This document shows, in pieces, positions 29,095 to 38,124 of a stretch of 64,000 bases of DNA. This DNA comes from Pseudomonas farris (GTDB taxonomy: Bacteria > Pseudomonadota > Gammaproteobacteria > Pseudomonadales > Pseudomonadaceae), in contig NZ_JAHSTV010000003.1 in the NCBI RefSeq assembly GCF_019145235.1, positions 434,001 to 498,000 on the forward strand. Direction: 5' to 3'. The position numbers and the translations under genes are program-made. Every line of letters begins with the position of its first letter. Position 1 is the stretch's first letter. The notes beneath the pieces were generated by a model. The model was not told the DNA's origin. It did no database searches and saw only the letters and a program-made list of their open reading frames with translations.

Positions 29095-30489
29095 ATGAAC
29101 GATATCTCCGCTCCCGAGCAATACGATCTGCAAACCGCTGCCCTGAAGGTGCCGCCGCATTCCATCGAGGCCGAACAGGCCGTGCTCGGTGGTTTGATGC
29201 TGGACAACAACGCCTGGGAACGTGTGCTCGATCAGGTCTCGGACGGCGATTTCTATCGTCATGACCACCGTTTGATCTTCCGTGCGATCGCCAAACTGGC
29301 CGATCAGAACTCCCCGATCGACGTCGTGACCCTTGCCGAGCAATTGGACAAGGAAGGTCAGACGTCCCAGGTCGGTGGCCTCGGTTACCTTGGTGAGCTG
29401 GCGAAAAACACGCCGTCCGTCGCCAACATCAAGGCCTATGCGCAAATCGTTCGTGCACGGGCGACGTTGCGGCAGTTGATCGGCATTGCCACCGAAATTG
29501 CTGACAGCGCTTTCAATCCGGAAGGCCGCACGGCTGAAGAGATTCTCGACGAAGCTGAGCGGCAGATCTTCCAGATCGCCGAGGCCCGGCCAAAAACCGG
29601 CGGCCCGGTGAGCGTGAATGACCTGCTAACCAAGGCTATCGACCGTATCGATACCTTGTTCAACACCGACAACGCCATCACTGGCCTGTCCACCGGTTAC
29701 ACCGACCTCGACGAGAAGACCAGCGGCTTGCAGCCTTCCGACCTGATCATCGTCGCCGGCCGTCCGTCCATGGGTAAAACCACCTTTGCGATGAACCTGG
29801 TGGAAAACGCCGTGTTGCGCAGCGACAAGTGCGTACTGGTTTACTCGCTGGAGATGCCAGGCGAATCGCTGATCATGCGTATGCTTTCGTCCCTTGGGCG
29901 TATCGACCAGACCAAAGTCCGGGCCGGTCGCCTGGACGACGACGATTGGCCGCGCCTGACCTCGGCGGTCAATCTGCTGAACGATCGCAAGCTGTTCATC
30001 GACGACACGGCCGGTATCAGCCCGTCGGAGATGCGTGCGCGGACCCGGCGTCTGGTGCGTGAACACGGCGACATTGCCCTGATCATGATCGACTACCTGC
30101 AGTTGATGCAGATCCCAGGTTCCGGCGGCGACAACCGGACCAACGAGATTTCCGAGATCTCCCGTTCCTTGAAGGCCCTGGCCAAGGAATTCAACTGCCC
30201 GGTGGTGGCGCTGTCCCAGCTCAACCGCTCCCTGGAGCAACGACCGAACAAACGCCCGATCAACTCCGACTTGCGGGAATCCGGAGCGATCGAGCAGGAT
30301 GCTGACGTGATCATGTTCGTGTACCGGGATGAGGTGTACCACCCGGAAACCGAGCATAAAGGCATCGCCGAGATCATCATCGGTAAGCAGCGGAACGGCC
30401 CGATCGGCACGTCACGACTGGCGTTCATCGGTAAGTACACCCGCTTCGAAAATCTGGCGCCGGGCAGCTACAACTTCGACGACGAGTAA
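29095..30489 (+). CDS. dnaB: Replicative DNA helicase DnaB
   Basis: Hexameric helicase at the replication fork. Chosen start MNDISAPEQYDLQTAALKVP (464 residues); a GTG two codons earlier is possible. The N-terminal primase-binding domain contains PPHSIEAEQAVLGGLMLDN; the RecA-like C-terminal domain has the Walker A AGRPSMGKTTFAMNL, Walker B LIMIDYLQLM, and the DnaB signature SLKALAKEFNCPVVALSQLN. No intein is present. Confidence 0.97.
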   Translation: MNDISAPEQYDLQTAALKVPPHSIEAEQAVLGGLMLDNNAWERVLDQVSDGDFYRHDHRLIFRAIAKLADQNSPIDVVTLAEQLDKEGQTSQVGGLGYLGELAKNTPSVANIKAYAQIVRARATLRQLIGIATEIADSAFNPEGRTAEEILDEAERQIFQIAEARPKTGGPVSVNDLLTKAIDRIDTLFNTDNAITGLSTGYTDLDEKTSGLQPSDLIIVAGRPSMGKTTFAMNLVENAVLRSDKCVLVYSLEMPGESLIMRMLSSLGRIDQTKVRAGRLDDDDWPRLTSAVNLLNDRKLFIDDTAGISPSEMRARTRRLVREHGDIALIMIDYLQLMQIPGSGGDNRTNEISEISRSLKALAKEFNCPVVALSQLNRSLEQRPNKRPINSDLRESGAIEQDADVIMFVYRDEVYHPETEHKGIAEIIIGKQRNGPIGTSRLAFIGKYTRFENLAPGSYNFDDE

Positions 30490-30509
30490 GTTGTGTCGCG
30501 CCTGAGAGG

Positions 30510-30598
30510 GCCCCATCGCGGGCAAGCCCGCTCCCACAGGGATCACACCGAACCTGTGGGAGCGGCGGTGGGACGATTCGACTTGCCCGCGATGGGGT
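30510..30598. repeat. REP pair, diverged
   Basis: CCCCATCGCGGGCAAGCCCG and its inverted counterpart (CTTGCCCGCGATGGGG) flank a CTCCCACAGG/CCTGTGGGAG core, a variant REP with ATCGCGGGCAAG in place of TTCGCGAGCAAG. Confidence 0.8.
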
Positions 30599-30694
30599 CG
30601 CCGCAATTTCCGACCATAGCCGTCGGAATTGATCAAATTTTGTGCTATATTCCGCGCCCGCGAAATTCAATGAAAGCCAACACCGGTTATCGAC

Positions 30695-32998
30695 ATGCAA
30701 GCAGCCAAGCCGTTATTTGACTATCCCAAGTACTGGGCCGAATGTTTCGGGCCAGCGCCATTCCTGCCGATGAGCAGGGAGGAGATGGATCAGCTTGGCT
30801 GGGATTCCTGCGACATCATCATCGTCACCGGTGATGCCTACGTCGACCACCCGTCGTTCGGCATGGCGATCATCGGCCGACTGCTGGAGGCCCAGGGCTT
30901 CCGCGTCGGGATCATTGCGCAGCCGAACTGGCAGTCCAAAGACGACTTCATGAAGCTCGGCGAGCCGAACCTGTTTTTCGGCGTCGCGGCCGGCAACATG
31001 GACTCGATGATCAACCGCTACACCGCCGACAAGAAAATCCGTTCCGATGACGCCTACACCCCTGGTGGCCTGGCGGGCAAACGTCCGGACCGCGCGAGCC
31101 TGGTTTATAGCCAGCGCTGCAAGGAAGCCTACAAGAATGTACCGATCGTGCTCGGTGGCATCGAAGCCTCCCTGCGCCGCATCGCCCACTACGATTATTG
31201 GCAGGACCGGGTGCGTAACTCGATCCTGATCGACGCTTGCGCCGACATCCTGCTCTACGGCAACGCCGAGCGTGCGATCGTCGAAGTCGCCCAGCGTCTG
31301 TCGTTCGGTCACAAGATCGAAGACATCACCGATGTGCGCGGCACCGCGTTCATTCGTCGTGACACGCCAAAAGACTGGTTCGAGATCGACTCCACGCGCA
31401 TTGATCGTCCGGGCAAGGTCGACAAGATCATCAACCCGTACGTGAACACCCAGGACACGCAAGCCTGCGCCATCGAGCAGGAAAAAGGTCCGTCGGAAGA
31501 CCCGAACGAAGCGAAGGTCGTGCAATTGCTGCCGAACCCGCGCCTCACCCGCGAGAAAACGGTCATCCGTTTGCCGTCGATGGAAAAAGTCCGGGGCGAC
31601 TCGGTGCTCTACGCCCACGCCAACCGCGTGCTTCACCTGGAAACCAACCCGGGCAATGCCCGTGCGCTGGTGCAGAAGCATGGCGAAGTGGATGTCTGGT
31701 TCAACCCGCCTCCGATTCCGATGACCACCGAAGAAATGGACTACGTGTTCGGCATGCCTTACGCACGGGTTCCGCACCCGGCGTATGGCAAGGAAAAGAT
31801 TCCTGCCTACGACATGATCCGTTTCTCGGTGAATATCATGCGCGGCTGCTTCGGTGGCTGTACGTTCTGCTCGATCACCGAGCACGAAGGCCGGATCATC
31901 CAGAACCGTTCCGAAGAGTCGATCATTCGCGAAATCGAAGAGATCCGCGACAAGGTGCCAGGCTTCACCGGGGTGATCTCCGACCTTGGCGGCCCGACCG
32001 CGAACATGTACCGCATTGCCTGCAAGAGCCCGGTCATCGAATCCGCGTGCCGCAAGCCGTCCTGCGTGTTCCCGGGCATCTGTGAAAACCTCAACACCGA
32101 TCACTCGTCGCTGATCCAGCTCTATCGCAGCGCCCGTGCCTTGCCGGGTGTGAAGAAGATCCTGATCGCGTCCGGCCTGCGTTACGACCTCGCGGTCGAG
32201 TCGCCGGAATACGTCAAGGAGCTGGTCACTCACCACGTTGGTGGTTACCTGAAGATCGCCCCGGAACACACCGAGGAAGGTCCGCTCAACCAGATGATGA
32301 AACCGGGCATCGGCAGCTATGACAAGTTCAAGCGCATGTTCGAGAAGTACACCAAGGAAGCCGGGAAAGAGCAGTACCTGATTCCGTACTTCATCGCCGC
32401 TCACCCGGGTACCACCGACGAAGACATGATGAACCTGGCGCTGTGGCTCAAGGGCAACGGTTTCCGTGCCGACCAGGTGCAGGCGTTCTACCCGTCGCCG
32501 ATGGCTACCGCTACCGCGATGTACCACTCGGGCAAGAACCCGTTGCGCAAGGTCACTTACAAGAGTGACGCCGTGACCATCGTCAAGAGCGAAGAACAGC
32601 GTCGCCTGCACAAGGCGTTCTTGCGTTATCACGACCCGAAAGGCTGGCCGATGCTGCGTGAAGCGCTGACCCGCATGGGCCGCGCCGATCTGATCGGGCC
32701 GGGCAAGAACCAGTTGATCCCGCTGCATCAGCCGGCGACCGACAGCTACCAGAGCGCCCGTCGCAAGAACTCGACACCGGCCGGCAGCCACAAAGTGGCA
32801 GGGGAAAAGACCACCAAGATCCTGACCCAGCACACTGGCCTGCCACCGCGTGCCAGCGATGGCGGTAACCCGTGGGACAAGCGTGAACAGGCCAAGGCTG
32901 CGGCGTTTGCCCGCAATCAGCAGGCGGCCAAGGAGCGCAAGGACGCGGCCAAAGGCAAGGGGCCAAAACCGGCTCGCAAGCCAGTCGTGCCGCGTTAA
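30695..32998 (+). CDS. YgiQ-family radical SAM protein
   Basis: A 767-residue cytoplasmic protein of the YgiQ (UPF0313) family. The radical-SAM cluster motif is Cys385-x3-Cys389-x2-Cys392 in [18 protein letters not shown]; the N-terminal half is the family-specific domain ([40 protein letters not shown]), and [17 protein letters not shown] lies in the radical SAM barrel. The substrate is not established. The last 80 residues are Lys/Ala-rich and disordered-looking. A strong terminator follows. Confidence 0.93.
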   Translation: MQAAKPLFDYPKYWAECFGPAPFLPMSREEMDQLGWDSCDIIIVTGDAYVDHPSFGMAIIGRLLEAQGFRVGIIAQPNWQSKDDFMKLGEPNLFFGVAAGNMDSMINRYTADKKIRSDDAYTPGGLAGKRPDRASLVYSQRCKEAYKNVPIVLGGIEASLRRIAHYDYWQDRVRNSILIDACADILLYGNAERAIVEVAQRLSFGHKIEDITDVRGTAFIRRDTPKDWFEIDSTRIDRPGKVDKIINPYVNTQDTQACAIEQEKGPSEDPNEAKVVQLLPNPRLTREKTVIRLPSMEKVRGDSVLYAHANRVLHLETNPGNARALVQKHGEVDVWFNPPPIPMTTEEMDYVFGMPYARVPHPAYGKEKIPAYDMIRFSVNIMRGCFGGCTFCSITEHEGRIIQNRSEESIIREIEEIRDKVPGFTGVISDLGGPTANMYRIACKSPVIESACRKPSCVFPGICENLNTDHSSLIQLYRSARALPGVKKILIASGLRYDLAVESPEYVKELVTHHVGGYLKIAPEHTEEGPLNQMMKPGIGSYDKFKRMFEKYTKEAGKEQYLIPYFIAAHPGTTDEDMMNLALWLKGNGFRADQVQAFYPSPMATATAMYHSGKNPLRKVTYKSDAVTIVKSEEQRRLHKAFLRYHDPKGWPMLREALTRMGRADLIGPGKNQLIPLHQPATDSYQSARRKNSTPAGSHKVAGEKTTKILTQHTGLPPRASDGGNPWDKREQAKAAAFARNQQAAKERKDAAKGKGPKPARKPVVPR

Positions 32999-33014
32999 CT
33001 TCCGCGCCATATCG

Positions 33015-33048
33015 CAAAACGCCAGCCTCAGTGCTGGCGTTTTGTTTT
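33015..33048 (+). terminator. Terminator after ygiQ-like gene
   Basis: CAAAACGCCAGC, six-base loop, GCTGGCGTTTTG, TTTTCT: twelve perfect pairs and a U tract, 16 bases after the stop. Confidence 0.85.
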
Positions 33049-33134
33049 CTAGCGAGTGTGCGGCCTGTTTGCTAAGGTGGCGCGCACTTCAATGGCGGCC
33101 CTGGAAACCGATTTCCCTATACGACGCCAAACCC

Positions 33135-33160
33135 TGCGGGAGCCGGGCTTGCCCGCGATG
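33135..33160. repeat. Single REP half
   Basis: CTGCGGGAGCCGGGCTTGCC plus CGCGATG: one solitary, slightly diverged REP sequence in the 5' region of the gene at 33213. Confidence 0.6.
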
Positions 33161-33212
33161 ACGGCGGCACAGGCAATAAAGATCTAACCCCCGATCTTCA
33201 AGGACGATTCAC

Positions 33213-34130
33213 ATGAGCACCCCCTTACCGGGTATCGGCATGGACTACAGCCCCTCCCAGTTCATGGCCCGCCAACGCATCGAAAGCCAGATCAACCTGC
33301 CACGCCTGTTCGCCGCCATCGACGCCGATCCCGGAATCGTCGGCGCGGGCGTGGTGTACATCGACGCCGAATTCAACGTAGTGACCCTGCGCGAGTTCAA
33401 GCCGATTTGCAGTATCAGGCCCAAGCGAATCATTTTGCGCGAGGCGCAGAAGTACATTGCGCCTGCGCAGTTTGCTGATCAGGTAAAGAACAACTCACGT
33501 GAATCTCGTTTAGTGGGGGAGGCAGTCAATACGACATTATCTTGTGCCGGTGCCATTCTGGGCTGGATCGTGGTTTTCAGTGGCACAATTGCAGTTCCGT
33601 TTACAGCAGGTGCCAGCTTGGTTGTAACAGCAATTGGAGCAACAGCTGCTGCCGCGAGTACTGCGCAGTGTGTGGTGGGAGGCACGAGGACGTACAACGA
33701 ACTCAACGACCCATCAGCCAATGATGATATGGACAGCGAGGACTGGTATCGCTATGCAATGCCGGTACTGGATGCTGCATCATTGCTGGGAGCCGGTGCG
33801 TCTACTCTAACCACCCTGAGGCTCTTGCAGGCCAGGAAGGTCTCGACCGGCAGGAGTTGGTACGAGCTTTCTAAAGGTCTGACCCGTCAGCAAAGAAAGG
33901 CGTTGACCAAAGAATTGTTAACATTAAAAGACCCGAGCCTGACAAATAAACTATTGAAGCTTCGCCAGCGTTCGGGGGCGCTTGCAAAGCGTTATACAGC
34001 TACTCAAATCAATCACGCGACGGTCACTCAGATTCGCGACTCTCTGGGGGCGGCCATAGGCTTAACAGGAAGTAGCTTAGCTGGGAACCTCCGAACAATT
34101 GCTGTTGGTCTGTATGAGGAGGTTGAGTAA
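33213..34130 (+). CDS. Unrecognised protein with glycine-rich membrane hairpin; possible pore-forming toxin
   Basis: I do not recognise this 305-residue protein. Residues 1 to about 90 (MSTPLPGIGMDYSPSQFMAR onward, with a compact beta-rich stretch GIVGAGVVYIDAEFNVVTL) use GC-rich host-like codons. From about 33480 the base composition visibly drops. There the protein has a hydrophobic hairpin rich in Gly, Ala, Ser and Thr (GAILGWIVVFSGTIAVPFTA, then GASLVVTAIGATAAAASTA; about residues 110-152), a short acidic linker and a basic helical part (LTRQQRKALTKELLTLKD). There is no signal peptide. It overlaps the next membrane-protein gene by one base. The pattern of native leader domain, variable C-terminal domain and overlapping small membrane protein recalls polymorphic or type VI effector-immunity pairs; that is inference, and a plain two-gene membrane system is the alternative. 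Confidence 0.5.
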   Translation: MSTPLPGIGMDYSPSQFMARQRIESQINLPRLFAAIDADPGIVGAGVVYIDAEFNVVTLREFKPICSIRPKRIILREAQKYIAPAQFADQVKNNSRESRLVGEAVNTTLSCAGAILGWIVVFSGTIAVPFTAGASLVVTAIGATAAAASTAQCVVGGTRTYNELNDPSANDDMDSEDWYRYAMPVLDAASLLGAGASTLTTLRLLQARKVSTGRSWYELSKGLTRQQRKALTKELLTLKDPSLTNKLLKLRQRSGALAKRYTATQINHATVTQIRDSLGAAIGLTGSSLAGNLRTIAVGLYEEVE

Positions 34131-34585
34131 TGGATCGCAAGTATTCATTGAACGCTTTCCTTGCTCACTATTTTCCGACCTTTATCTGCGCCTTTTTTCT
34201 AGCTTGTTTTGCTCTTTCTGCTTCGATTTCATTAGTCTCAAGTACTTACTTTCGAGGCGATCCTGAACGGGGCAAGTATTCGTTTATTGTGGCGTTGGTG
34301 CTGTCTTTGCTCTTGGCGTTGAGCCACTTTGTCATGATCAGGGGGCGGTCCTGGGGTGTGCGGGCCATCGTCGTATTCTATTTGGTGTGTTTCCTCACAG
34401 TCCTCCCCACTTATGGTTATAAGCCGCATCCCGTCGCCTATGGGACTGGGTTGTTATTTCCGATGCTGGGTCTGCTACTGCTTAATAGCAAACGCCACCG
34501 CGAAATGCGCACCCAACTGGTTGAAATCCGCCGCCAGCGCGAGTTGATCAGGCAAGCTTCCAAGGCATCGCGCACGCAACGTTGA
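34130..34585 (+). CDS. Small four-helix membrane protein; possible immunity partner
   Basis: 151 residues with about four hydrophobic helices (TFICAFFLACFALSASISLV, YSFIVALVLSLLLALSHFVM, VRAIVVFYLVCFLTVLPTY and VAYGTGLLFPMLGLLLL) and a basic, helical cytoplasmic tail (EMRTQLVEIRRQRELIRQ). No family is recognised. The ATG uses the last base of the upstream stop codon, so the two are made together. Its AT content matches the C-terminal part of the upstream gene rather than the surroundings. If the upstream product forms pores, a multi-pass membrane protein is the expected immunity type. Confidence 0.5.
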   Translation: MDRKYSLNAFLAHYFPTFICAFFLACFALSASISLVSSTYFRGDPERGKYSFIVALVLSLLLALSHFVMIRGRSWGVRAIVVFYLVCFLTVLPTYGYKPHPVAYGTGLLFPMLGLLLLNSKRHREMRTQLVEIRRQRELIRQASKASRTQR

Positions 34586-34647
34586 TCCGACTCGCTCATC
34601 GATCCGCCACATTTATGTGCGCTCCTTCGCGCACGAAAGCGAGCAAT

Positions 34648-34662
34648 GCGCGCTTTTAGTGC
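34648..34662 (+). promoter_or_regulatory. NtrC-like site upstream of the transglutaminase cluster
   Basis: GCGCGCTTTTAGTGC has the GCRC-N7-GTGC layout and matches 12 of 15 positions of the inverted classic NtrC site GCACCATTTTAGTGC. It lies about 45 bases before a sigma-54-like promoter. Confidence 0.4.
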
Positions 34663-34706
34663 TCTACTGCCTTGAGTAACGGAAGAAAGGGTCCGACCTG
34701 CCTGCA

Positions 34707-34721
34707 TGGCATAAGTCTTGC
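34707..34721 (+). promoter_or_regulatory. Sigma-54-like promoter of the transglutaminase cluster
   Basis: TGGCATAAGTCTTGC has GG and GC exactly ten bases apart and matches the TGGCA...TTGC core of sigma-54 promoters. It ends 39 bases before the GTG start of the first gene, a normal leader length. Confidence 0.55.
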
Positions 34722-34760
34722 GCCGCTTTCGATAACGTCCAGGCTCGCAGGAGGCACGCC

Positions 34761-37700
34761 GTGTCGATTCATGTCGCATTGCATCACGTCACGCATTACC
34801 GCTACGACCGCGCTGTCGAGCTCGGTCCGCAGATCGTTCGCCTGCGCCCGGCTGCCCACAGCCGCACGCGGATACTGTCCTATGCGCTGAAAGTCTCGCC
34901 CGAGCAGCATTTCATCAACTGGCAGCAGGACCCCCAAGGCAATTACCTGGCGCGATTGGTGTTCCCGGAGAAAACCGATGAGCTGCGGATCGAGGTCGAC
35001 TTGCTGGCGGAGATGGCGGTGTTCAATCCGTTCGACTTCTTCCTCGAGCCCTACGCCGAAAAGATCCCTTTCGCCTATGCCGCGGATGAGCGCAAAGAGT
35101 TGGCGCCGTACCTGGAAACTTTGCCCCTGACGCCGAAATTCAAGGCCTATCTGGAGGGCATCGATCGCACGCCGTTACCGAGCGTGGATTTCCTGGTCGC
35201 GCTCAACCTGCGCCTCAGCGAAGACATCGGCTACCTGATTCGCATGGAACCGGGCGTACAGACCCCGGAACACACCCTCGAGCATGCCTCTGGTTCCTGC
35301 CGCGACTCGGCGTGGTTGCTAGTGCAATTGCTGCGCAACCTCGGCCTGGCGGCGCGTTTCGTATCCGGTTACCTGATTCAGTTGACTGCCGATGTCAAAA
35401 GCCTCGACGGTCCCTCGGGTACCGAAGTGGACTTCACTGACCTGCACGCCTGGTGCGAGGTCTATTTGCCCGGTGCTGGCTGGATCGGCCTGGACGCGAC
35501 TTCAGGGCTGTTTGCCGGTGAAGGACACATTCCGTTGGCCTGTAGTCCTGATCCGTCCTCTGCGGCACCGATCAGTGGCTTGGTGGAACCGTGCGAGTGC
35601 GAATTCACCCACGAGATGTCGGTCGAGCGGATTTGGGAAGCGCCGCGGGTCACGAAGCCCTACACCGAAGACCAATGGCTGGCGATTCAGGCATTGGGCC
35701 GGCAGATCGATGCCGACCTGCTCGAAGGTGACGTGCGCCTGACCATGGGCGGTGAGCCGACTTTCGTTTCCATCGATGACCCGGACGGCGCCGAGTGGAA
35801 CACTGCGGCGCTCGGGCCGGACAAGCGTCGGCTGTCGGCCGAACTGTTCCAGCGCATGCGCAAGCATTACGCGCCCAAGGGGCTGGTGCATTTCGGTCAG
35901 GGTAAGTGGTATCCCGGCGAACAACTGCCGCGCTGGTCGCTGAACTGCTACTGGCGCCGCGACGGCGTACCGATCTGGCACAACAGCGCGCTGATCGCTG
36001 ATGAGCAGGAAGACTACGGCGCCGATGGCGAACTGGCTGGGCGTTTTCTGGCGAGTGTCGCCGAACGTCTGAAAATTCCGACACGCTTTGTGTTCCCGGC
36101 CTACGAAGACAATTTCTATTACCTCTGGCGCGAAGGCGCTTTGCCGCAGAACGTCAGCGCCGAAGACTCACGGCTGGAAGAGCCTTTGGAGCGGGCGCGT
36201 CTGCGCAAAGTCTTCAGTCAGGGCCTGGACAAGGTGATCGGTCAGGTCCTGCCGCTGGCGCGCACCGCCAAGGGCGATCAATGGCAGAGCGGTCGCTGGT
36301 ATCTGCGGGAAGAGCATTGCCGATTGGTACCGGGGGATTCGCCGCTGGGGTATCGTTTGCCACTCGGTTCGCAGCCCTGGGTGAAGGCAGCGGAGTACCC
36401 GTTCATTCATCCTGTCGACCCGAATCAGGATTTCCCTGAGCTGCCGGGCACCGACCAGCTACAGAATCACGCTCAACCGCAAACCGCCGACGAGCGTGCG
36501 CCAAAGATCGATGAGTCCGCCGACTGGCTGACCCGCACGGCATTCTGCGCCGAAGCGCGAGAAGGCCGGTTGTACCTGTTCATGCCGCCATTGGAGCGGG
36601 TCGAGGACTATCTGGAACTGGTCGCCGCCATCGAAGCCACCGCCGAGGAATTGCATTGCCCGGTGTTGCTGGAAGGCTATGAACCGCCGAGTGATCCGCG
36701 CCTGAGCAACTTCCGCATTACTCCCGATCCGGGGGTGATCGAGGTCAACGTCCAGCCGTCCGCCACCTGGGATGAGTTGGTGGAGCGCACCGAGTTTCTT
36801 TACGAAGAGGCGCGCCAGACTCGACTCACCACCGAGAAGTTCATGATCGACGGCCGGCACACCGGCACCGGCGGCGGCAACCATTTCGTATTGGGTGGCG
36901 CGACCCCGGCGGACTCACCGTTTCTGCGCCGTCCCGATCTGCTGCGCAGCCTGATCAGCTACTGGCATAACCATCCGTCCTTGTCCTACCTGTTTTCCGG
37001 ATTGTTCATCGGTCCGACGTCCCAGGCGCCACGGGTGGATGAAGCGCGCAACGATTCGCTGTATGAACTGGAAATCGCCTTCGCACAGATGCCGAAGCCG
37101 GGCGGGGAGTGCCCACCATGGCTGGTGGATCGGTTGCTGCGCAATTTGCTGATCGATGTGACCGGCAACACCCACCGCGCCGAATTTTGCATCGACAAAC
37201 TCTATTCGCCGGACGGCGCCACCGGGCGCCTCGGGTTACTGGAACTGCGAGCCTTTGAAATGCCGCCCCATGCGCGTATGAGCCTGGCTCAGCAATTGTT
37301 GCTGCGAGCGCTGGTGGCGCGGTTCTGGCGTGAGCCTTATGCGCCGCCGAAACTGGCGCGCTGGGGCACAGAGCTGCACGACCGGTTCCTGTTACCGCAC
37401 TTTATCGAGCAGGATTTCGCCGATGTCATCGTCGACCTCAATGCCGCCGGTTACCCCGTGCGGGCCGAGTGGTTCGCGGCGCATCTGGAGTTCCGTTTTC
37501 CCAAGGTCGGCGACTACGCCGTCAGCGGCATCGAACTGGAATTGCGTCAGGCGCTGGAGCCTTGGCATGTACTCGGCGAGGAAGGCGCGGCAGGTGGCAC
37601 GGTGCGTTACGTGGATTCGTCGCTGGAGCGTTTGCAGGTCAAACTCAGCGGCCTGCCGCCTCAGCGTTATCTGCTGACGTGCAACGGCATACCGGTGCCG

Positions 37701-38036
37701 TTGCAACCCACGGGGCGGGTCGGTGAGTTCGTCGCTGGCGTTCGCTTTCGCGCCTGGCAACCGGCTAACTGCCTGCAACCGACCATCCCGGTCCACGCGC
37801 CGCTGGTGTTCGACTTGCTCGACACCTGGATGGGGCGTTCGCTGGGCGGTTGTCAGTACCACGTCGCTCATCCGGGCGGGCGCAACTACGACAGCCTGCC
37901 GGTGAACGCCAATGAGGCCGAGAGCCGGCGAATGGCGCGTTTTTTCCGTCTCGGACACACGCCAGGGAAACTTCCTATACCGAATCTGGAAATTAACGAC
38001 GAGCTGCCGATGACTCTCGATTTGCGACGTTTCTAA
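34761..38036 (+). CDS. Large transglutaminase-like protein with DUF2126 domain
   Basis: 1091 residues, starting at GTG behind AGGAGG. The N-terminal third is a transglutaminase-like cysteine peptidase/amidase fold with a predicted triad Cys180 (SGSCRDSAWLL), His229 (DLHAWCEVYL) and Asp245 (GLDATSG). The rest is the DUF2126 region (TMGGEPTFVSIDD, GTGGGNHFVLGGATPADSPF, NTHRAEFCIDKLYSPD), of unknown fold and role but rich in Asp, His and Glu motifs suggesting an enzyme. No signal peptide. Comparative genomics groups such proteins with ATP-grasp and alpha-E proteins as putative peptide-forming or modifying systems; no product is known. A sigma-54-like promoter precedes it. Confidence 0.88.
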   Translation: MSIHVALHHVTHYRYDRAVELGPQIVRLRPAAHSRTRILSYALKVSPEQHFINWQQDPQGNYLARLVFPEKTDELRIEVDLLAEMAVFNPFDFFLEPYAEKIPFAYAADERKELAPYLETLPLTPKFKAYLEGIDRTPLPSVDFLVALNLRLSEDIGYLIRMEPGVQTPEHTLEHASGSCRDSAWLLVQLLRNLGLAARFVSGYLIQLTADVKSLDGPSGTEVDFTDLHAWCEVYLPGAGWIGLDATSGLFAGEGHIPLACSPDPSSAAPISGLVEPCECEFTHEMSVERIWEAPRVTKPYTEDQWLAIQALGRQIDADLLEGDVRLTMGGEPTFVSIDDPDGAEWNTAALGPDKRRLSAELFQRMRKHYAPKGLVHFGQGKWYPGEQLPRWSLNCYWRRDGVPIWHNSALIADEQEDYGADGELAGRFLASVAERLKIPTRFVFPAYEDNFYYLWREGALPQNVSAEDSRLEEPLERARLRKVFSQGLDKVIGQVLPLARTAKGDQWQSGRWYLREEHCRLVPGDSPLGYRLPLGSQPWVKAAEYPFIHPVDPNQDFPELPGTDQLQNHAQPQTADERAPKIDESADWLTRTAFCAEAREGRLYLFMPPLERVEDYLELVAAIEATAEELHCPVLLEGYEPPSDPRLSNFRITPDPGVIEVNVQPSATWDELVERTEFLYEEARQTRLTTEKFMIDGRHTGTGGGNHFVLGGATPADSPFLRRPDLLRSLISYWHNHPSLSYLFSGLFIGPTSQAPRVDEARNDSLYELEIAFAQMPKPGGECPPWLVDRLLRNLLIDVTGNTHRAEFCIDKLYSPDGATGRLGLLELRAFEMPPHARMSLAQQLLLRALVARFWREPYAPPKLARWGTELHDRFLLPHFIEQDFADVIVDLNAAGYPVRAEWFAAHLEFRFPKVGDYAVSGIELELRQALEPWHVLGEEGAAGGTVRYVDSSLERLQVKLSGLPPQRYLLTCNGIPVPLQPTGRVGEFVAGVRFRAWQPANCLQPTIPVHAPLVFDLLDTWMGRSLGGCQYHVAHPGGRNYDSLPVNANEAESRRMARFFRLGHTPGKLPIPNLEINDELPMTLDLRRF

Positions 38037-38124
38037 ACCGTACGCGACGTTCGGATTTTTCGTATATCCGGGCGTCATGAGCCTGCGTTAGTCTGACCGT
38101 TCTTTGCTGTCTGCCGAGCTTTCC

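Noticed and set aside
30713..33010. 765-codon open frame antisense to the YgiQ-like gene
   Set aside because: Same GC-driven shadow; Val/Asp/Arg-rich translation without domain features and no ribosome site.
34607..34640. GTGCGC-TCCTTC-GCGCAC dyad considered as a second NtrC site
   Set aside because: The half-sites face the opposite way (GTGC...GCAC) from NtrC sites; more likely a small RNA hairpin after the upstream gene.
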